Notes under the pieces: generated by a model
The model's input: only the letters and a program-made list of their open reading frames with translations
What the model was told of the DNA's origin: nothing
The model's database searches: none
DNA from: CAYFMH01 sp964344775
Lineage (GTDB): Bacteria; Patescibacteriota; Gracilibacteria; UBA4473
Assembly (NCBI GenBank): GCA_964344775.1
Contig: CAYFOO010000003.1
Coordinates: 1-55,912, forward strand
Reading direction: 5' to 3'
Length of the DNA: 55,912 nucleotides
Shown here: positions 17,930 through 26,200 of the stretch, piece by piece
Layout: every line of letters begins with the position of its first letter
Numbering within the stretch: the stretch's first letter is position 1
Program-made: the position numbers and the translations under genes

Positions 17930-18373
17930 ATGAAAAAAATGCGAGAATTATTGCCACTTGCTTCGGCTGCTTTTGCTCTAGGAATGGCGGCTGCTCCAGA
18001 AGCAAAGGCTGATCAACCAGTCCAAGCTGAAACAGGAAACATTACTTGTGCTGTTGAAGCACAAAAACCGGTAGTATGTACAAATCCTAACGGAGAGGTT
18101 CTATTTAGGATTGATGGTAAGCTTTCTGCTCTTCAACGACAAGCTTTATCTAGGCTTAATCTAAATAGACAACAAATTTTGGATCGACTCATCCCGCCGC
18201 AAGCCAAAGTAAACCGATCCTCTGTTGATCGTCCAGAAGTTTCTGATAAGACAAGGCAAAGCGGTGAGGGATCGCATGAATGGCGTAGGCCATTTAAAGC
18301 ATTAATAAGTGGTGAAAAGCTTTACCTTACTCCCGAAGAAGAAGACTGGTTAAGGCGTATGAGAGAAGAATGA
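17930..18373 (+). CDS. small secreted protein of unknown function
   Basis: This protein of 147 residues begins with a Sec signal peptide: basic MKKMRE, a hydrophobic Ala/Leu core and a likely cleavage site after AKA near residue 26. The mature part is polar, with two Cys residues (NITCAVE, PVVCTN) that could pair; no domain is recognised. The ORF is open back to a TTG at 17861, but that TTG is the -35 hexamer, so ATG 17930 is the start. It is a single-gene unit with a strong promoter and a strong terminator, suggesting abundant expression. Confidence 0.8.
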   Translation: MKKMRELLPLASAAFALGMAAAPEAKADQPVQAETGNITCAVEAQKPVVCTNPNGEVLFRIDGKLSALQRQALSRLNLNRQQILDRLIPPQAKVNRSSVDRPEVSDKTRQSGEGSHEWRRPFKALISGEKLYLTPEEEDWLRRMREE

Positions 18374-18390
18374 AACACAACACCCAAGCT

Positions 18391-18417
18391 AAGCCAAGTC
18401 TTCTCGACTTGGCTTTT
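18391..18417 (+). terminator. intrinsic terminator
   Basis: AGCCAAGTC, a five-base loop and GACTTGGCT form a perfect 9-bp stem followed by a T run. It ends the unit of the small secreted protein. Confidence 0.9.
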
Positions 18418-18455
18418 TGCTAAAACACATCGGCATGGGGGCGGTTTTTTTATAC

Positions 18456-18797
18456 CTAAAAATTCTCACACAAATAATTTATTCCTCTCAATACTTCAAA
18501 AAGTTCTTTTTCCGTGATTTTTCCTAGCTTTTTTATAACTCGCTTCTGATCTACAGCTCTCATTTGCCCCACGAGTATTTCAGATTTTTCTGTGAGCCCA
18601 TTTTTATCTGTCGGAGTCAAAATCACATCTCCGAAGTAATTTTTTATTTTACTGCTCAGGGGACAAACAAAACACATTCCAGACACATGAAATGCATCAC
18701 CAGAAATAATCACGGCTGGTCTTTTTCCTGATTGTTCATGACCAGATGTTGGATCCAAATCTACAATAACAATATCTTTTTGATTTATTTTTCCCAT
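18456..18797 (-). CDS. MazF/PemK-family toxin (endoribonuclease)
   Basis: The 113-residue protein has the MazF/PemK layout: an N-terminal strand with DIVIVDLDPTSGHEQSGKRP, then AVIISGDAFH, VCPLSS and the ILVGQMRAVDQKRV segment. The EQSGKRP and QMRAVD motifs contain the Arg/Lys and Thr/Ser positions that cleave RNA in MazF toxins. Its start overlaps the end of the antitoxin gene by 13 bases, the classical order antitoxin then toxin. It is expected to cleave mRNA when the antitoxin is degraded. Confidence 0.92.
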   Translation of the reverse strand: MGKINQKDIVIVDLDPTSGHEQSGKRPAVIISGDAFHVSGMCFVCPLSSKIKNYFGDVILTPTDKNGLTEKSEILVGQMRAVDQKRVIKKLGKITEKELFEVLRGINYLCENF

Positions 18798-19033
18798 CTT
18801 TTGAGGTTATCACTCCAATCATCAATTCCCATGTTTCCTAGTTCCTGCCATTCTTTATCAAGTGAAGCATCTTTGTAGCTATTTTTAATTTGTTGCCGGA
18901 GGAAATCTTTTCGCCACTTTTTGAGAGCTAGTTCAATGATCTTATTTTTTGGTTGATTTAGTTTCTTTGCTACTTCATCAAGCCAGATCAAGACAGGGGC
19001 AGATAGGGTGGTAGTAAAATTTCTTGTTTTCAT
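18785..19033 (-). CDS. ribbon-helix-helix antitoxin of the MazF toxin
   Basis: This 82-residue protein starts with a ribbon-helix-helix domain (RNFTTTLSAPVLIWLDEVAKK, then PKNKIIELALKKW), suitable for operator binding. A more acidic, polar tail (residues 50-82) would wrap around the toxin. It overlaps the toxin gene by 13 bases and is upstream, as in type II systems, so transcription is probably autorepressed. Confidence 0.88.
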   Translation of the reverse strand: MKTRNFTTTLSAPVLIWLDEVAKKLNQPKNKIIELALKKWRKDFLRQQIKNSYKDASLDKEWQELGNMGIDDWSDNLKRWEK

Positions 19034-19192
19034 GTACTCTTTAATGTTAAAAATTTAAAAGTGTGTACAATGCACCGAAGCTAAACTCTTAAGAAAGATG
19101 TTTTTTGGAATTTATCAAATATTGTTCTAGGATTGCTTAGCGAAGGCGTATATGTGCATTCTACATGTGTAAAACACAAAAGTCAAAACTTT

Positions 19193-19429
19193 TTACAACT
19201 TCCCCTCCGCCTCCAACTGCTGCAAATCACTAAATCCTCCGATAAACTCTCCATCAATGAAGATCATCGGCACCGTCCGATAATTGTACTTTTCTGATAA
19301 TTCTTCACGCAACTTTTGATTATTTTCCACATCAATTTCCTCAAATGCCAGATTTTTGGACTTGAGCAGCTCCTTGGCCCCGGCACAGTACGGGCAATAG
19401 CTGGTGGTGTAGATCTTTATTTCTTTCAT
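19193..19429 (-). CDS. glutaredoxin
   Basis: This 78-residue protein has a thioredoxin fold with the redox motif CPYC at residues 12-15, the cis-Pro segment RTVPMIFIDGEFIGGFSDL and a typical length. It should reduce disulfides or glutathione mixed disulfides in the cytoplasm; in organisms without glutathione it may use another thiol or thioredoxin reductase. It stands alone, followed by the toxin-antitoxin pair and preceded by the CTCCCC repeat copy B. Confidence 0.93.
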   Translation of the reverse strand: MKEIKIYTTSYCPYCAGAKELLKSKNLAFEEIDVENNQKLREELSEKYNYRTVPMIFIDGEFIGGFSDLQQLEAEGKL

Positions 19430-19459
19430 GAGTGCAGTCTAGACAATTTTGCAATAAAA

Positions 19460-19632
19460 GTCTCCCTTGAGAGGGAGATTTCCTGTCGGTCGAAGCTCTG
19501 TGAGCGAAGACTGAAGAGGATTTTTGAGAACAATTTATGGTTGTGCAAGAAAATCCCCCAACCCCCAAAACCCCTCTTAAAAATTTTTTCCCTAGTATCT
19601 CCCCTTATGAAGGGGAGCAGAAAGGGGGCTTA
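19460..19632. repeat. CTCCCC-type composite repeat, copy B
   Basis: This has the same organisation as copy A at 17545-17690, including AATCCCCCAACCCCC, AAAACCCCTCTT and a CTCCCCTTATGAAGGGGAG hairpin ending in AAAGGGGGCTT. A different insert (a CTGTCGGTCGAAGC repeat) lies after the first hairpin. Confidence 0.9.
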
Positions 19633-19644
19633 TTTTAAAAAATT

Positions 19645-19672
19645 TTGAATTTTAGCCATTCCATGGTATAAT
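19645..19672 (+). promoter_or_regulatory. extended -10 promoter, leaderless start
   Basis: TTGAAT (19645-19650), 16 bases, TGG + TATAAT (19667-19672). The predicted transcription start (about 19679-19680) is within two bases of ATG 19681, so the mRNA would be leaderless. Confidence 0.8.
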
Positions 19673-19680
19673 AAAGGGAT

Positions 19681-20334
19681 ATGCTTGAATTCATAAGCCG
19701 GTTCCGAGAACATTATCGCCAAGAAAAAGCGATCGAAGAATTCGAAGGAGAAATTCTGAGACTTACTACTTTCCTTCTTCTTGTGCTTTTGGCCGGATGT
19801 ATCGCGAGTCTCGGACTACTCCGTGGAAACCAAGCCGTCGTGATCGGAGCGATGATCATCACCCCCCTGGTTTCCCCATTTGTGGGGATTTCTCTGGGAA
19901 TTACGACGAGACACAGAGCACTTTTTTGGAAAGCTCTTCTGAGAGCCTTTTTTGGAACTACTATCTTTTTTGCTATTGCCTTCCTGATGGGAACAATTTT
20001 CCCACACTCTGGAGACAACGGACTATTGCATTTCCTTAGTTATTCCACCGTAGGGTGGCCAGAAATCATCATCGCCCTGGCTGCTGGAGCCGTAGCCGCA
20101 CTCGCTCTCGCTTCAGAAAAAATCTATAATCGGTTCTCTGGAGCAGCTATCGCACTCTCTCTCGCTCCCCCACTCGCAGTGTCAGCCATTGGACTGGCAG
20201 AAGACAAAATCGAAGTATTTTGGAATGCTTTTACGCTTTTTGGGATAAACGTGGGAGGAATCATCGGGATGAGTTTCCTCGTATTCCTGCTTTTTGGATT
20301 TAGGAAAAAGGAAAAAGCCGAAGTCACGGTCTAA
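19681..20334 (+). CDS. DUF389 family membrane protein
   Basis: This 217-residue membrane protein matches the hydrophobic DUF389 core: LRLTTFLLLVLLAGCIASLG, then AVVIGAMIITPLVSPFVGIS, ALASEKIYNRFSGAAIALSLAPPL and a final helix near GINVGGIIGMSF. About six transmembrane segments are visible. The function of DUF389 is unknown; it occurs across bacteria and archaea. The promoter puts transcription start at the start codon. The gene at 20401 follows in the same direction. Confidence 0.9.
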   Translation: MLEFISRFREHYRQEKAIEEFEGEILRLTTFLLLVLLAGCIASLGLLRGNQAVVIGAMIITPLVSPFVGISLGITTRHRALFWKALLRAFFGTTIFFAIAFLMGTIFPHSGDNGLLHFLSYSTVGWPEIIIALAAGAVAALALASEKIYNRFSGAAIALSLAPPLAVSAIGLAEDKIEVFWNAFTLFGINVGGIIGMSFLVFLLFGFRKKEKAEVTV

Positions 20335-20400
20335 AAAAAGTTTGTATCTTTTTTATCGCTGTTTTAAAATGACAACAGTATTTTTTAACAAAAATAAAAA

Positions 20401-20793
20401 ATGGCAGAAAATGAAGAAAACATGAATGAAAATCCGGCACAAAATGCCCCAGAAACGGTAGCAACACCACCCCAAAACGAAAAAGAAGACATCGAAAAAA
20501 CGATGCAAGAAGCTCAAAAAACTCGCACAGAAGAAGCGGCAGAAATCGCCCGATACCCAGGACTGAAACTGGTTATTCAATTTGCCAAAGTGATTGGTAT
20601 CATTTTGGCCGTAATTTTCTTTCTCTTGGCTTTTATTCAATTGTTTGTGGCAGACGGCTGGGGAGATAAATTTATTGGGTTTTTGGCCTGTTTGGGATTG
20701 GCTTTGATCTTCGGAGCTGTTGGATACTCCATCGGAGACTTCCTTCAGGTGTTTATCGATATCGAAGAAAACACCCGAAAAAAGAAAAATTAA
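20401..20793 (+). CDS. small membrane protein, 130 aa
   Basis: A Glu/Asn/Pro-rich cytoplasmic region (1-55) precedes two transmembrane helices (about 60-82 and 90-112) and a charged C-terminus. I do not recognise a family. It lies about 65 bases after the DUF389 gene and may be in its transcription unit. The promoter of the thrS attenuator begins within four bases of its stop codon. Confidence 0.7.
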   Translation: MAENEENMNENPAQNAPETVATPPQNEKEDIEKTMQEAQKTRTEEAAEIARYPGLKLVIQFAKVIGIILAVIFFLLAFIQLFVADGWGDKFIGFLACLGLALIFGAVGYSIGDFLQVFIDIEENTRKKKN

Positions 20794-20796
20794 TCT

Positions 20797-20824
20797 TTGA
20801 CATTCCAATTCCAGGTTTTACAAT
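20797..20824 (+). promoter_or_regulatory. promoter of the thrS leader
   Basis: TTGACA (20797-20802), a 16-base spacer, TACAAT (20819-20824). The transcription start falls near 20831, directly at the GTG of the Thr leader peptide (20832). Confidence 0.85.
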
Positions 20825-20831
20825 TCCTCCC

Positions 20832-20873
20832 GTGAAAAATCTAATTACTACAACTACTACCACAACCGGATAA
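20832..20873 (+). CDS. threonine leader peptide (VKNLITTTTTTTG)
   Basis: A 13-codon ORF starts at GTG 20832 and stops at TAA 20871-20873. Codons 6-12 are seven consecutive threonine codons using ACT, ACA and ACC. It lies between a strong promoter and a hairpin array upstream of threonyl-tRNA synthetase, so it looks like a regulatory leader whose translation rate reports charged tRNA-Thr. There is no Shine-Dalgarno site; the predicted transcript starts at or one base before the GTG, so translation would be leaderless. The run of seven threonines next to thrS makes chance unlikely; translation itself is inferred. Confidence 0.85.
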   Translation: MKNLITTTTTTTG

Positions 20874-20923
20874 TTGTCCGGAGGTAGTTGTGTACATTAC
20901 CTCTGAAACAATCGGAGTTTTTT
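20850..20923 (+). promoter_or_regulatory. threonine transcription attenuator of thrS
   Basis: Four mutually exclusive segments are visible. ACAACTAC (20850-20857, in the Thr codons) pairs with GTAGTTGT (20884-20891). GAGGTA (20881-20886) pairs instead with TACCTC (20898-20903). CTCTGA (20901-20906) pairs with TCGGAG (20912-20917, one G-U) followed by six T's, an intrinsic terminator. A further CCGGA/TCCGG hairpin (20866-20881) lies in the first stem. Ribosome stalling at Thr codons would free 20881-20886 to pair with 20898-20903 and prevent the terminator, allowing thrS transcription when threonyl-tRNA is scarce. Confidence 0.82.
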
Positions 20924-20977
20924 GAAGAAATTTTAAACTCCCCCATATACCATATACTAGTCCCTAACTCCTAAATA

Positions 20978-22738
20978 ATGAACGATCTCGAAACTCGGCG
21001 TCGACACACCGCTAGTCACATCATGACCGCGGCAGTAAAAATGATTTTTCCGGAGATCAAACTGGGAGTCGGGCCTTGGACGGACGAGGGATTTTATCAG
21101 GATTTTGACTTCGGAGAAGCGAAAGTCTCGGATGAGGACTTCAAAAAAATCGAGAAAAAGATGCGCTGGATTGTGAATAAAGATTTTCCAATTGTGCGAC
21201 AAGAAGTGGATTATGCAAAAGCCAAAGAAATCTTTGCCAATGACCCTTTTAAGCAGGAATTGATCGAAGATCTGCACAAAGACGGAGAAAAAGTGTTTTC
21301 TTTTTATGACTTTGGAGACGGAGAGAAGCCTTTTTATCGAGATCTCTGTGCGGGACCACATCTAGAATCCACCGGCCAGGTGGGGGTCTTTAAACTGACC
21401 AAACTCGCCGGAGCCTACTGGCGAGGTGATGAAAAAAATCCGCAACTTACTCGGATCTACGGGGTGGCGTTTGAAAATGAAGAAGGGCTCGCAGCGTACG
21501 AAAAAATGATCGAAGAGGCGGAGAAGCGAGATCATCGGAAATTGGGAAAGCTACTGGAACTCTTTACTTTTGATGAAGAAGTGGGTCCAGGCCTCCCTCT
21601 CTGGCTCCCAAAAGGGGCTGTGATCGTGGAACAACTAGAAAAATTAGCAAAGGAAGTGGAGGAAAAGTACGGATACGTACGAGTACGGTCCCCGCATATT
21701 GCAAAAGAGAAACTCTATATCAAATCTGGACATCTCCCCTACTACGCAGAAGACATGTTTCCTCCGATGGAACTGGATAATGAAAAATACTACCTCAAAG
21801 CCATGAATTGCCCGCACCATCACAAGATTTTTGATGCTACACCCAAGAGTTATCGCGACCTACCACTTCGATTTGCGGAATACGGACACTGCTACCGATA
21901 TGAGGATTCTGGGGCACTTTTTGGACTCATGCGAGTGAGATCTCTCTGTATGAACGACGCCCACATCTACTGTACCGAAGAACAGTTTGAATCAGAATTT
22001 CAAAAAGTGATCGAAATGTACCTCTACTACTTCAAACTCTTTGGGATTGAAAAATATGAAATGCGGCTGTCTAAACACCACAAAGATGGACTCGGAAAAA
22101 AGTATGTGGATGAGCCAGAACTCTGGGTGAAGACAGAAGATTTGGTACGAAAAGCACTCGTAAATCTCAAAGTACCTTTTGTGGAAGCAGAAGATGAAGG
22201 TGCTTTTTATGGTCCAAAGATCGATGTACAAATCTGGTCTGCTATCGGCCGAGAGTTTACGCTCGCAACAAATCAATTGGACTTTGCCGTACCAGCAAGA
22301 TTTGGTCTCACCTACGTGGACAAAGATGGAAAAGAAAAAACCCCCATCTGTATCCATCGAGCCCCCCTTAGTACGCATGAGCGAATGATTGGGTTTTTGA
22401 TTGAGCATTTTGCTGGAGCCTTCCCCGTGTGGCTGGCTCCGATACAGGCACAAATCCTCCCAGTGTCAGAAAAACATGAAAAATATGCTGATGAGGTGGC
22501 GAAAAAAATAAAAGACATCCACGGACGTGTAGAAATCCTGGACCCAAACTCCGAAACACTCTCCAAGCGAATCCGAATCTCACAAACACACAAAGTCCCC
22601 TACGCTCTGATCGTGGGAGATGACGAAGTCAAAAACAACACCCTCACGATTCGAAAGTACGGAGAGAAAAAAGACAAAACGATAAAAACGGAGGCATTTT
22701 TAAAACTACTGGAAGAAGAAAGTTTCCCAAAAATTTAA
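20978..22738 (+). CDS. thrS: threonyl-tRNA synthetase (no TGS domain)
   Basis: This enzyme charges tRNA-Thr. The 586 residues begin directly with the editing domain (HTASH near residues 10-14, and LCAGPHL), omitting the TGS domain of about 60 residues present in the 642-residue E. coli enzyme. The class II core shows the zinc Cys in AMNCPHH, motif 2 around RFAEYGHCYRYE, and motif 3 near HERMIGFLIEHFAG; the anticodon-binding domain closes the protein. It is preceded by the threonine attenuator. The start ATG 20978 lies 54 bases after the terminator T run. Confidence 0.97.
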   Translation: MNDLETRRRHTASHIMTAAVKMIFPEIKLGVGPWTDEGFYQDFDFGEAKVSDEDFKKIEKKMRWIVNKDFPIVRQEVDYAKAKEIFANDPFKQELIEDLHKDGEKVFSFYDFGDGEKPFYRDLCAGPHLESTGQVGVFKLTKLAGAYWRGDEKNPQLTRIYGVAFENEEGLAAYEKMIEEAEKRDHRKLGKLLELFTFDEEVGPGLPLWLPKGAVIVEQLEKLAKEVEEKYGYVRVRSPHIAKEKLYIKSGHLPYYAEDMFPPMELDNEKYYLKAMNCPHHHKIFDATPKSYRDLPLRFAEYGHCYRYEDSGALFGLMRVRSLCMNDAHIYCTEEQFESEFQKVIEMYLYYFKLFGIEKYEMRLSKHHKDGLGKKYVDEPELWVKTEDLVRKALVNLKVPFVEAEDEGAFYGPKIDVQIWSAIGREFTLATNQLDFAVPARFGLTYVDKDGKEKTPICIHRAPLSTHERMIGFLIEHFAGAFPVWLAPIQAQILPVSEKHEKYADEVAKKIKDIHGRVEILDPNSETLSKRIRISQTHKVPYALIVGDDEVKNNTLTIRKYGEKKDKTIKTEAFLKLLEEESFPKI

Positions 22739-22804
22739 AAAACTTTCGATACAACTTTTACAAAAATACTTATTTTTTACTGTTAGTTGCTAGTCGTTCG
22801 TTGC

Positions 22805-23191
22805 TCACTGCCTCTTCCCCATTGAAATAAAGATCGCCTCCAATAAAACCAAAAAAATGATGAGCAGTGCCGCTTCCAGAATCCCCAACATCCGAAAAAA
22901 CTGAAGAAAAAGCAACACCACGACCAAAGTCGCCAAAAGCCCCCCCCGACGCATAGCTGGGAAAAAATACCTCAGTCCGAGGCTTCTTCGAGAAATAAGT
23001 TCGGCCAAAAAAAAGAAAAAAAGCGTAAAAAAAGAAGCAATTCCAAAAAAAGCAGAAAGAAAAAAGGTGAAAAAAGCGATATTCTGCTGCTCTCCGAGAG
23101 GATCCAGCTGGGTCACCGTGACGTAAAAAATCGCCGCACTGAGCAAAAAAACAATGATGGTAAGGATAAAATTCCTGGTCATTTTCAACAA
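22805..23191 (-). CDS. small polytopic membrane protein, 128 aa
   Basis: Four hydrophobic segments span the protein (about 7-25, 38-65, 83-103, 105-122), with an Arg-rich loop ISRRSLGLRYFFPAMRRGG in the middle. I recognise no family with certainty; similar four-helix proteins are common in candidate-phylum genomes. An alternative start is the ATG at 23182 (MTRNF). It is convergent with thrS and divergent from the 1246-residue gene. Confidence 0.7.
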   Translation of the reverse strand: MLKMTRNFILTIIVFLLSAAIFYVTVTQLDPLGEQQNIAFFTFFLSAFFGIASFFTLFFFFLAELISRRSLGLRYFFPAMRRGGLLATLVVVLLFLQFFRMLGILEAALLIIFLVLLEAIFISMGKRQ

Positions 23192-23250
23192 TGAAGGTAG
23201 CAGAAAACTTTCAATCAGAAAAGTTTTTTAAAAAAATACATATTAATGAA

Positions 23251-23278
23251 TTGACAAAAAGTCAAACATCAATATAAA
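23251..23278 (+). promoter_or_regulatory. sigma70-type promoter, leaderless start
   Basis: TTGACA (23251-23256), 16 bases, TATAAA (23273-23278). Predicted transcription start about 23285, one base before ATG 23286. Confidence 0.8.
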
Positions 23279-23285
23279 AGCGATA

Positions 23286-26200
23286 ATGAAAATGGGAGTA
23301 GTGGATACATTGGGGCCAAGCCTTGAGGATCTAGCCGTCGGATTTGGACTAAGTGAAGCAGATCTAAATGAATTCGAAGCGGCTCAAGCTGAAACAATCC
23401 AAGAATGGCTAGAATTTTTCCCCAAGTCCCCAGTTTTTCATCAAAATCTCCATAAAATTGCTCCAGACAGCAAAATTTATCCGAAATTTACAGAGGAAGG
23501 AGAAAAAGGATTTTTTTTGGTTCCTGAAAATTTAAAAAAACTAGAAAACGCTTTTTTATTTCTTCCAGATTCTGATGGAACGAAACCTTTTGCTGATACT
23601 TTTAGAGATGCCAGTGATTATTTTCATCTTCTCAGAAGTAATATTTTTTTCCATTACTTTGATTCTGAGGGACAATTGAGAAACATCAGTCAAGAAAAAG
23701 AAAAAGGGGGAATTTTGTCAGAACAATTTTTAAACCATTGCATAAACAATGCCGTCGTCGCTCCATTTTTTACTACTGCTGACCTTCCTCAAAAAACAGA
23801 ATTAAAGGTCGGTAATAGAATTTTGACTCCTCGTAAAATTCCAAAACCTCATAAAGCAAGGATGAATGAAATAAGAACTATCGTCCAACAAGAAGGAGTC
23901 AAACAAATCACGAGAGACCCTTTCCAAGATTTTCGTTTTTTATTTTTACTCGGAACCAATAAAGCCGGAGATGAAGAATTAATTGAATATTTGGCACAAA
24001 CCATTCCCTTTTGGCTTTTTCGAGAAAAAATAGGGGCAGCATTTCCAGTGAAAGATATTCTTACAACCTCAAATTATTTCCAGGCTTGGACTGCTTTTAT
24101 AAACCAACACAAAAAACGAATCCACGAAGTTGATATTTTGCAAGATAGCATCAAATCCATGTGGAAAGGTGCAACAAAAAAACCAAAAGCTGTTAGTGAT
24201 TTATTGAAGAGCTTAAATGATGGAAGGAGAAGAACCAGCTCTTTGGCTAGTGCTACACAAAATAGGACAAGAGATATCACTGAATCAGCCACTGAAAACC
24301 CTCTTCACCGCCTCTCTGAAGAATTAAAAATAAACTGGGGAAACTTCCGGAAAAATCAAGGAAAAGCTGAAGAGGCTGTGGAAAAGTTTGATTTAATAAA
24401 AAAAGCAACCGCCGCAAATGTAGAAATTCTTTATGCTCCTCATGAGGACCTTCCAAGAATCCTTCAAAGACATGAAATAATAGATCTTTTAGATCACAAC
24501 TTGGAACAATTTGCACTTGTCTTTTTTTATTTACCTTCAGATTTTCCTGACAAAAACGAAGCATTAGAATCCCTTTTTATAAATATAAACACGCTTTTTC
24601 AACACTTTGAAAGGGAGGGGGAGGAATGGACCATGAAAACAAATATTTCGAAAAATGATGAAAATCTCGCAATTTTTACCACTTATCAATCCCTATCATC
24701 AATTGTCAAAGTTCTGGCTAAAAATCCAAAATCTAAAACAGCAAAAAACCATCAAGAAAGCAAAAAACAGGAAGCTATTGGTACTATTTCTGATCTCCTC
24801 TATAGGGAACAATTTTGTCTTATACCTTTAAAAAACAATTTCAAACAAGAGGAATTGTTATCACTCTGGAAACTCTGGTGTGAAAAATATAAATCACTCC
24901 TCGGCCATCCTGGATCAGCTACTAGAAGTGCTTTCTTGAATTTTTGGGATGGCATGGAAAATGTACCCGACCAATTACGACCATTTTTGGCTCAAGCACC
25001 TCTGTCTGAACTTCACAGAAATGAAACAAAAAAAAATGGAAATGGAATTAGAAATAATCATGGAAATGGAAAGAAAAAAACGCCCCCTCCTCCCAGACCT
25101 GTCCTCTCTCCACTTCTTTCAGAAAAGCCAGATCCGTTTATGAGACCCCTAGTCGAAGCAGGAGAGGGACAAAATGCTTTTCGGATCACAAACTTGTCAG
25201 CAGCACGAGCTGAAAGAGAAAACGTTGGTTTATGGATAAAAATAGGTCGTGGAGACTGGCAAGAAGTAGCGGTAAGTATAGACGATGAAGGAAGTTTTGC
25301 TTTCAGTGAAGCTCAGCTTCGAGATCTGGGGATGAGACCTGGGTCCCAAAAAACAATATTCCGCTTTGCTCCAGAAAAAAGTGCCCCAGCAGATCTTTAT
25401 CCAGCTACTGCTACTGAACTTTCTGTCTTCATCCCAAAAGCACCAAGATCTCCTAAACCTAATGCCAGTGATAAAAAAAATAATGGTAGTAATAATCCTT
25501 CCACATCACCCACAAATTCTTCTATCACTCCAGAAAAAGAATCTAGAACTTCTGCTGCTGAAGAACATCTTTTCTCCGCGATTGAACTTTTTGAATCAGA
25601 CCACGGTCTTTTGGAAACCATAACTGATGCAGTTGTTTCTAGAGCTACTACTTCTTTTCAACTTGAACCAGAGATTTTGGAACTAGCAGAAATCGCTGAA
25701 GGGCAACTAACAGGGGTTTTTGAAATAAAAAATGATCAAATAATTCCCGCCATAAAAGACCACAAATTACGTCAAAAACTAACTCAAATTGCACAGGCCA
25801 TTCAGGCGGAAGAAGAGAAAAAACAAGCAGAAGCAGGTGTCCAAACAGAAATCCGAGAATGGGAAACAAGTTGTCCAGAACTTCTTGCTCGTTTCCGACA
25901 AGCCCGACGAGTGTACAACAAATATCTGGGAGAGTGGATGCAAAATACCGAAAACAAAAAAGATTACTGGTGGAATCTGGTTTGGCAGACTCCGATGAGA
26001 GGTTTCTCCGAAGAGCTGTCAAAACTACAAACAGAATGCCAAAATGCTGGTATCACCTTCCAAGTATCTCCAGAATTGAAAAAAGGCCCTATCAAAAGTA
26101 TTCAATTTGATTTCGCTCCCTCAAGTGAAAAAAAGATTTCAGGTACGGTCAAAAACATTGGTGAACATCTAGAAGTTAGACTGAATAACGAAAGTCAAAT

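Noticed and set aside
20797..20977. T-box riboswitch upstream of thrS
   Set aside because: No T-box sequence (TGGNACCGCG-like) or specifier loop is present; the Thr-codon run and hairpins fit ribosome-mediated attenuation.
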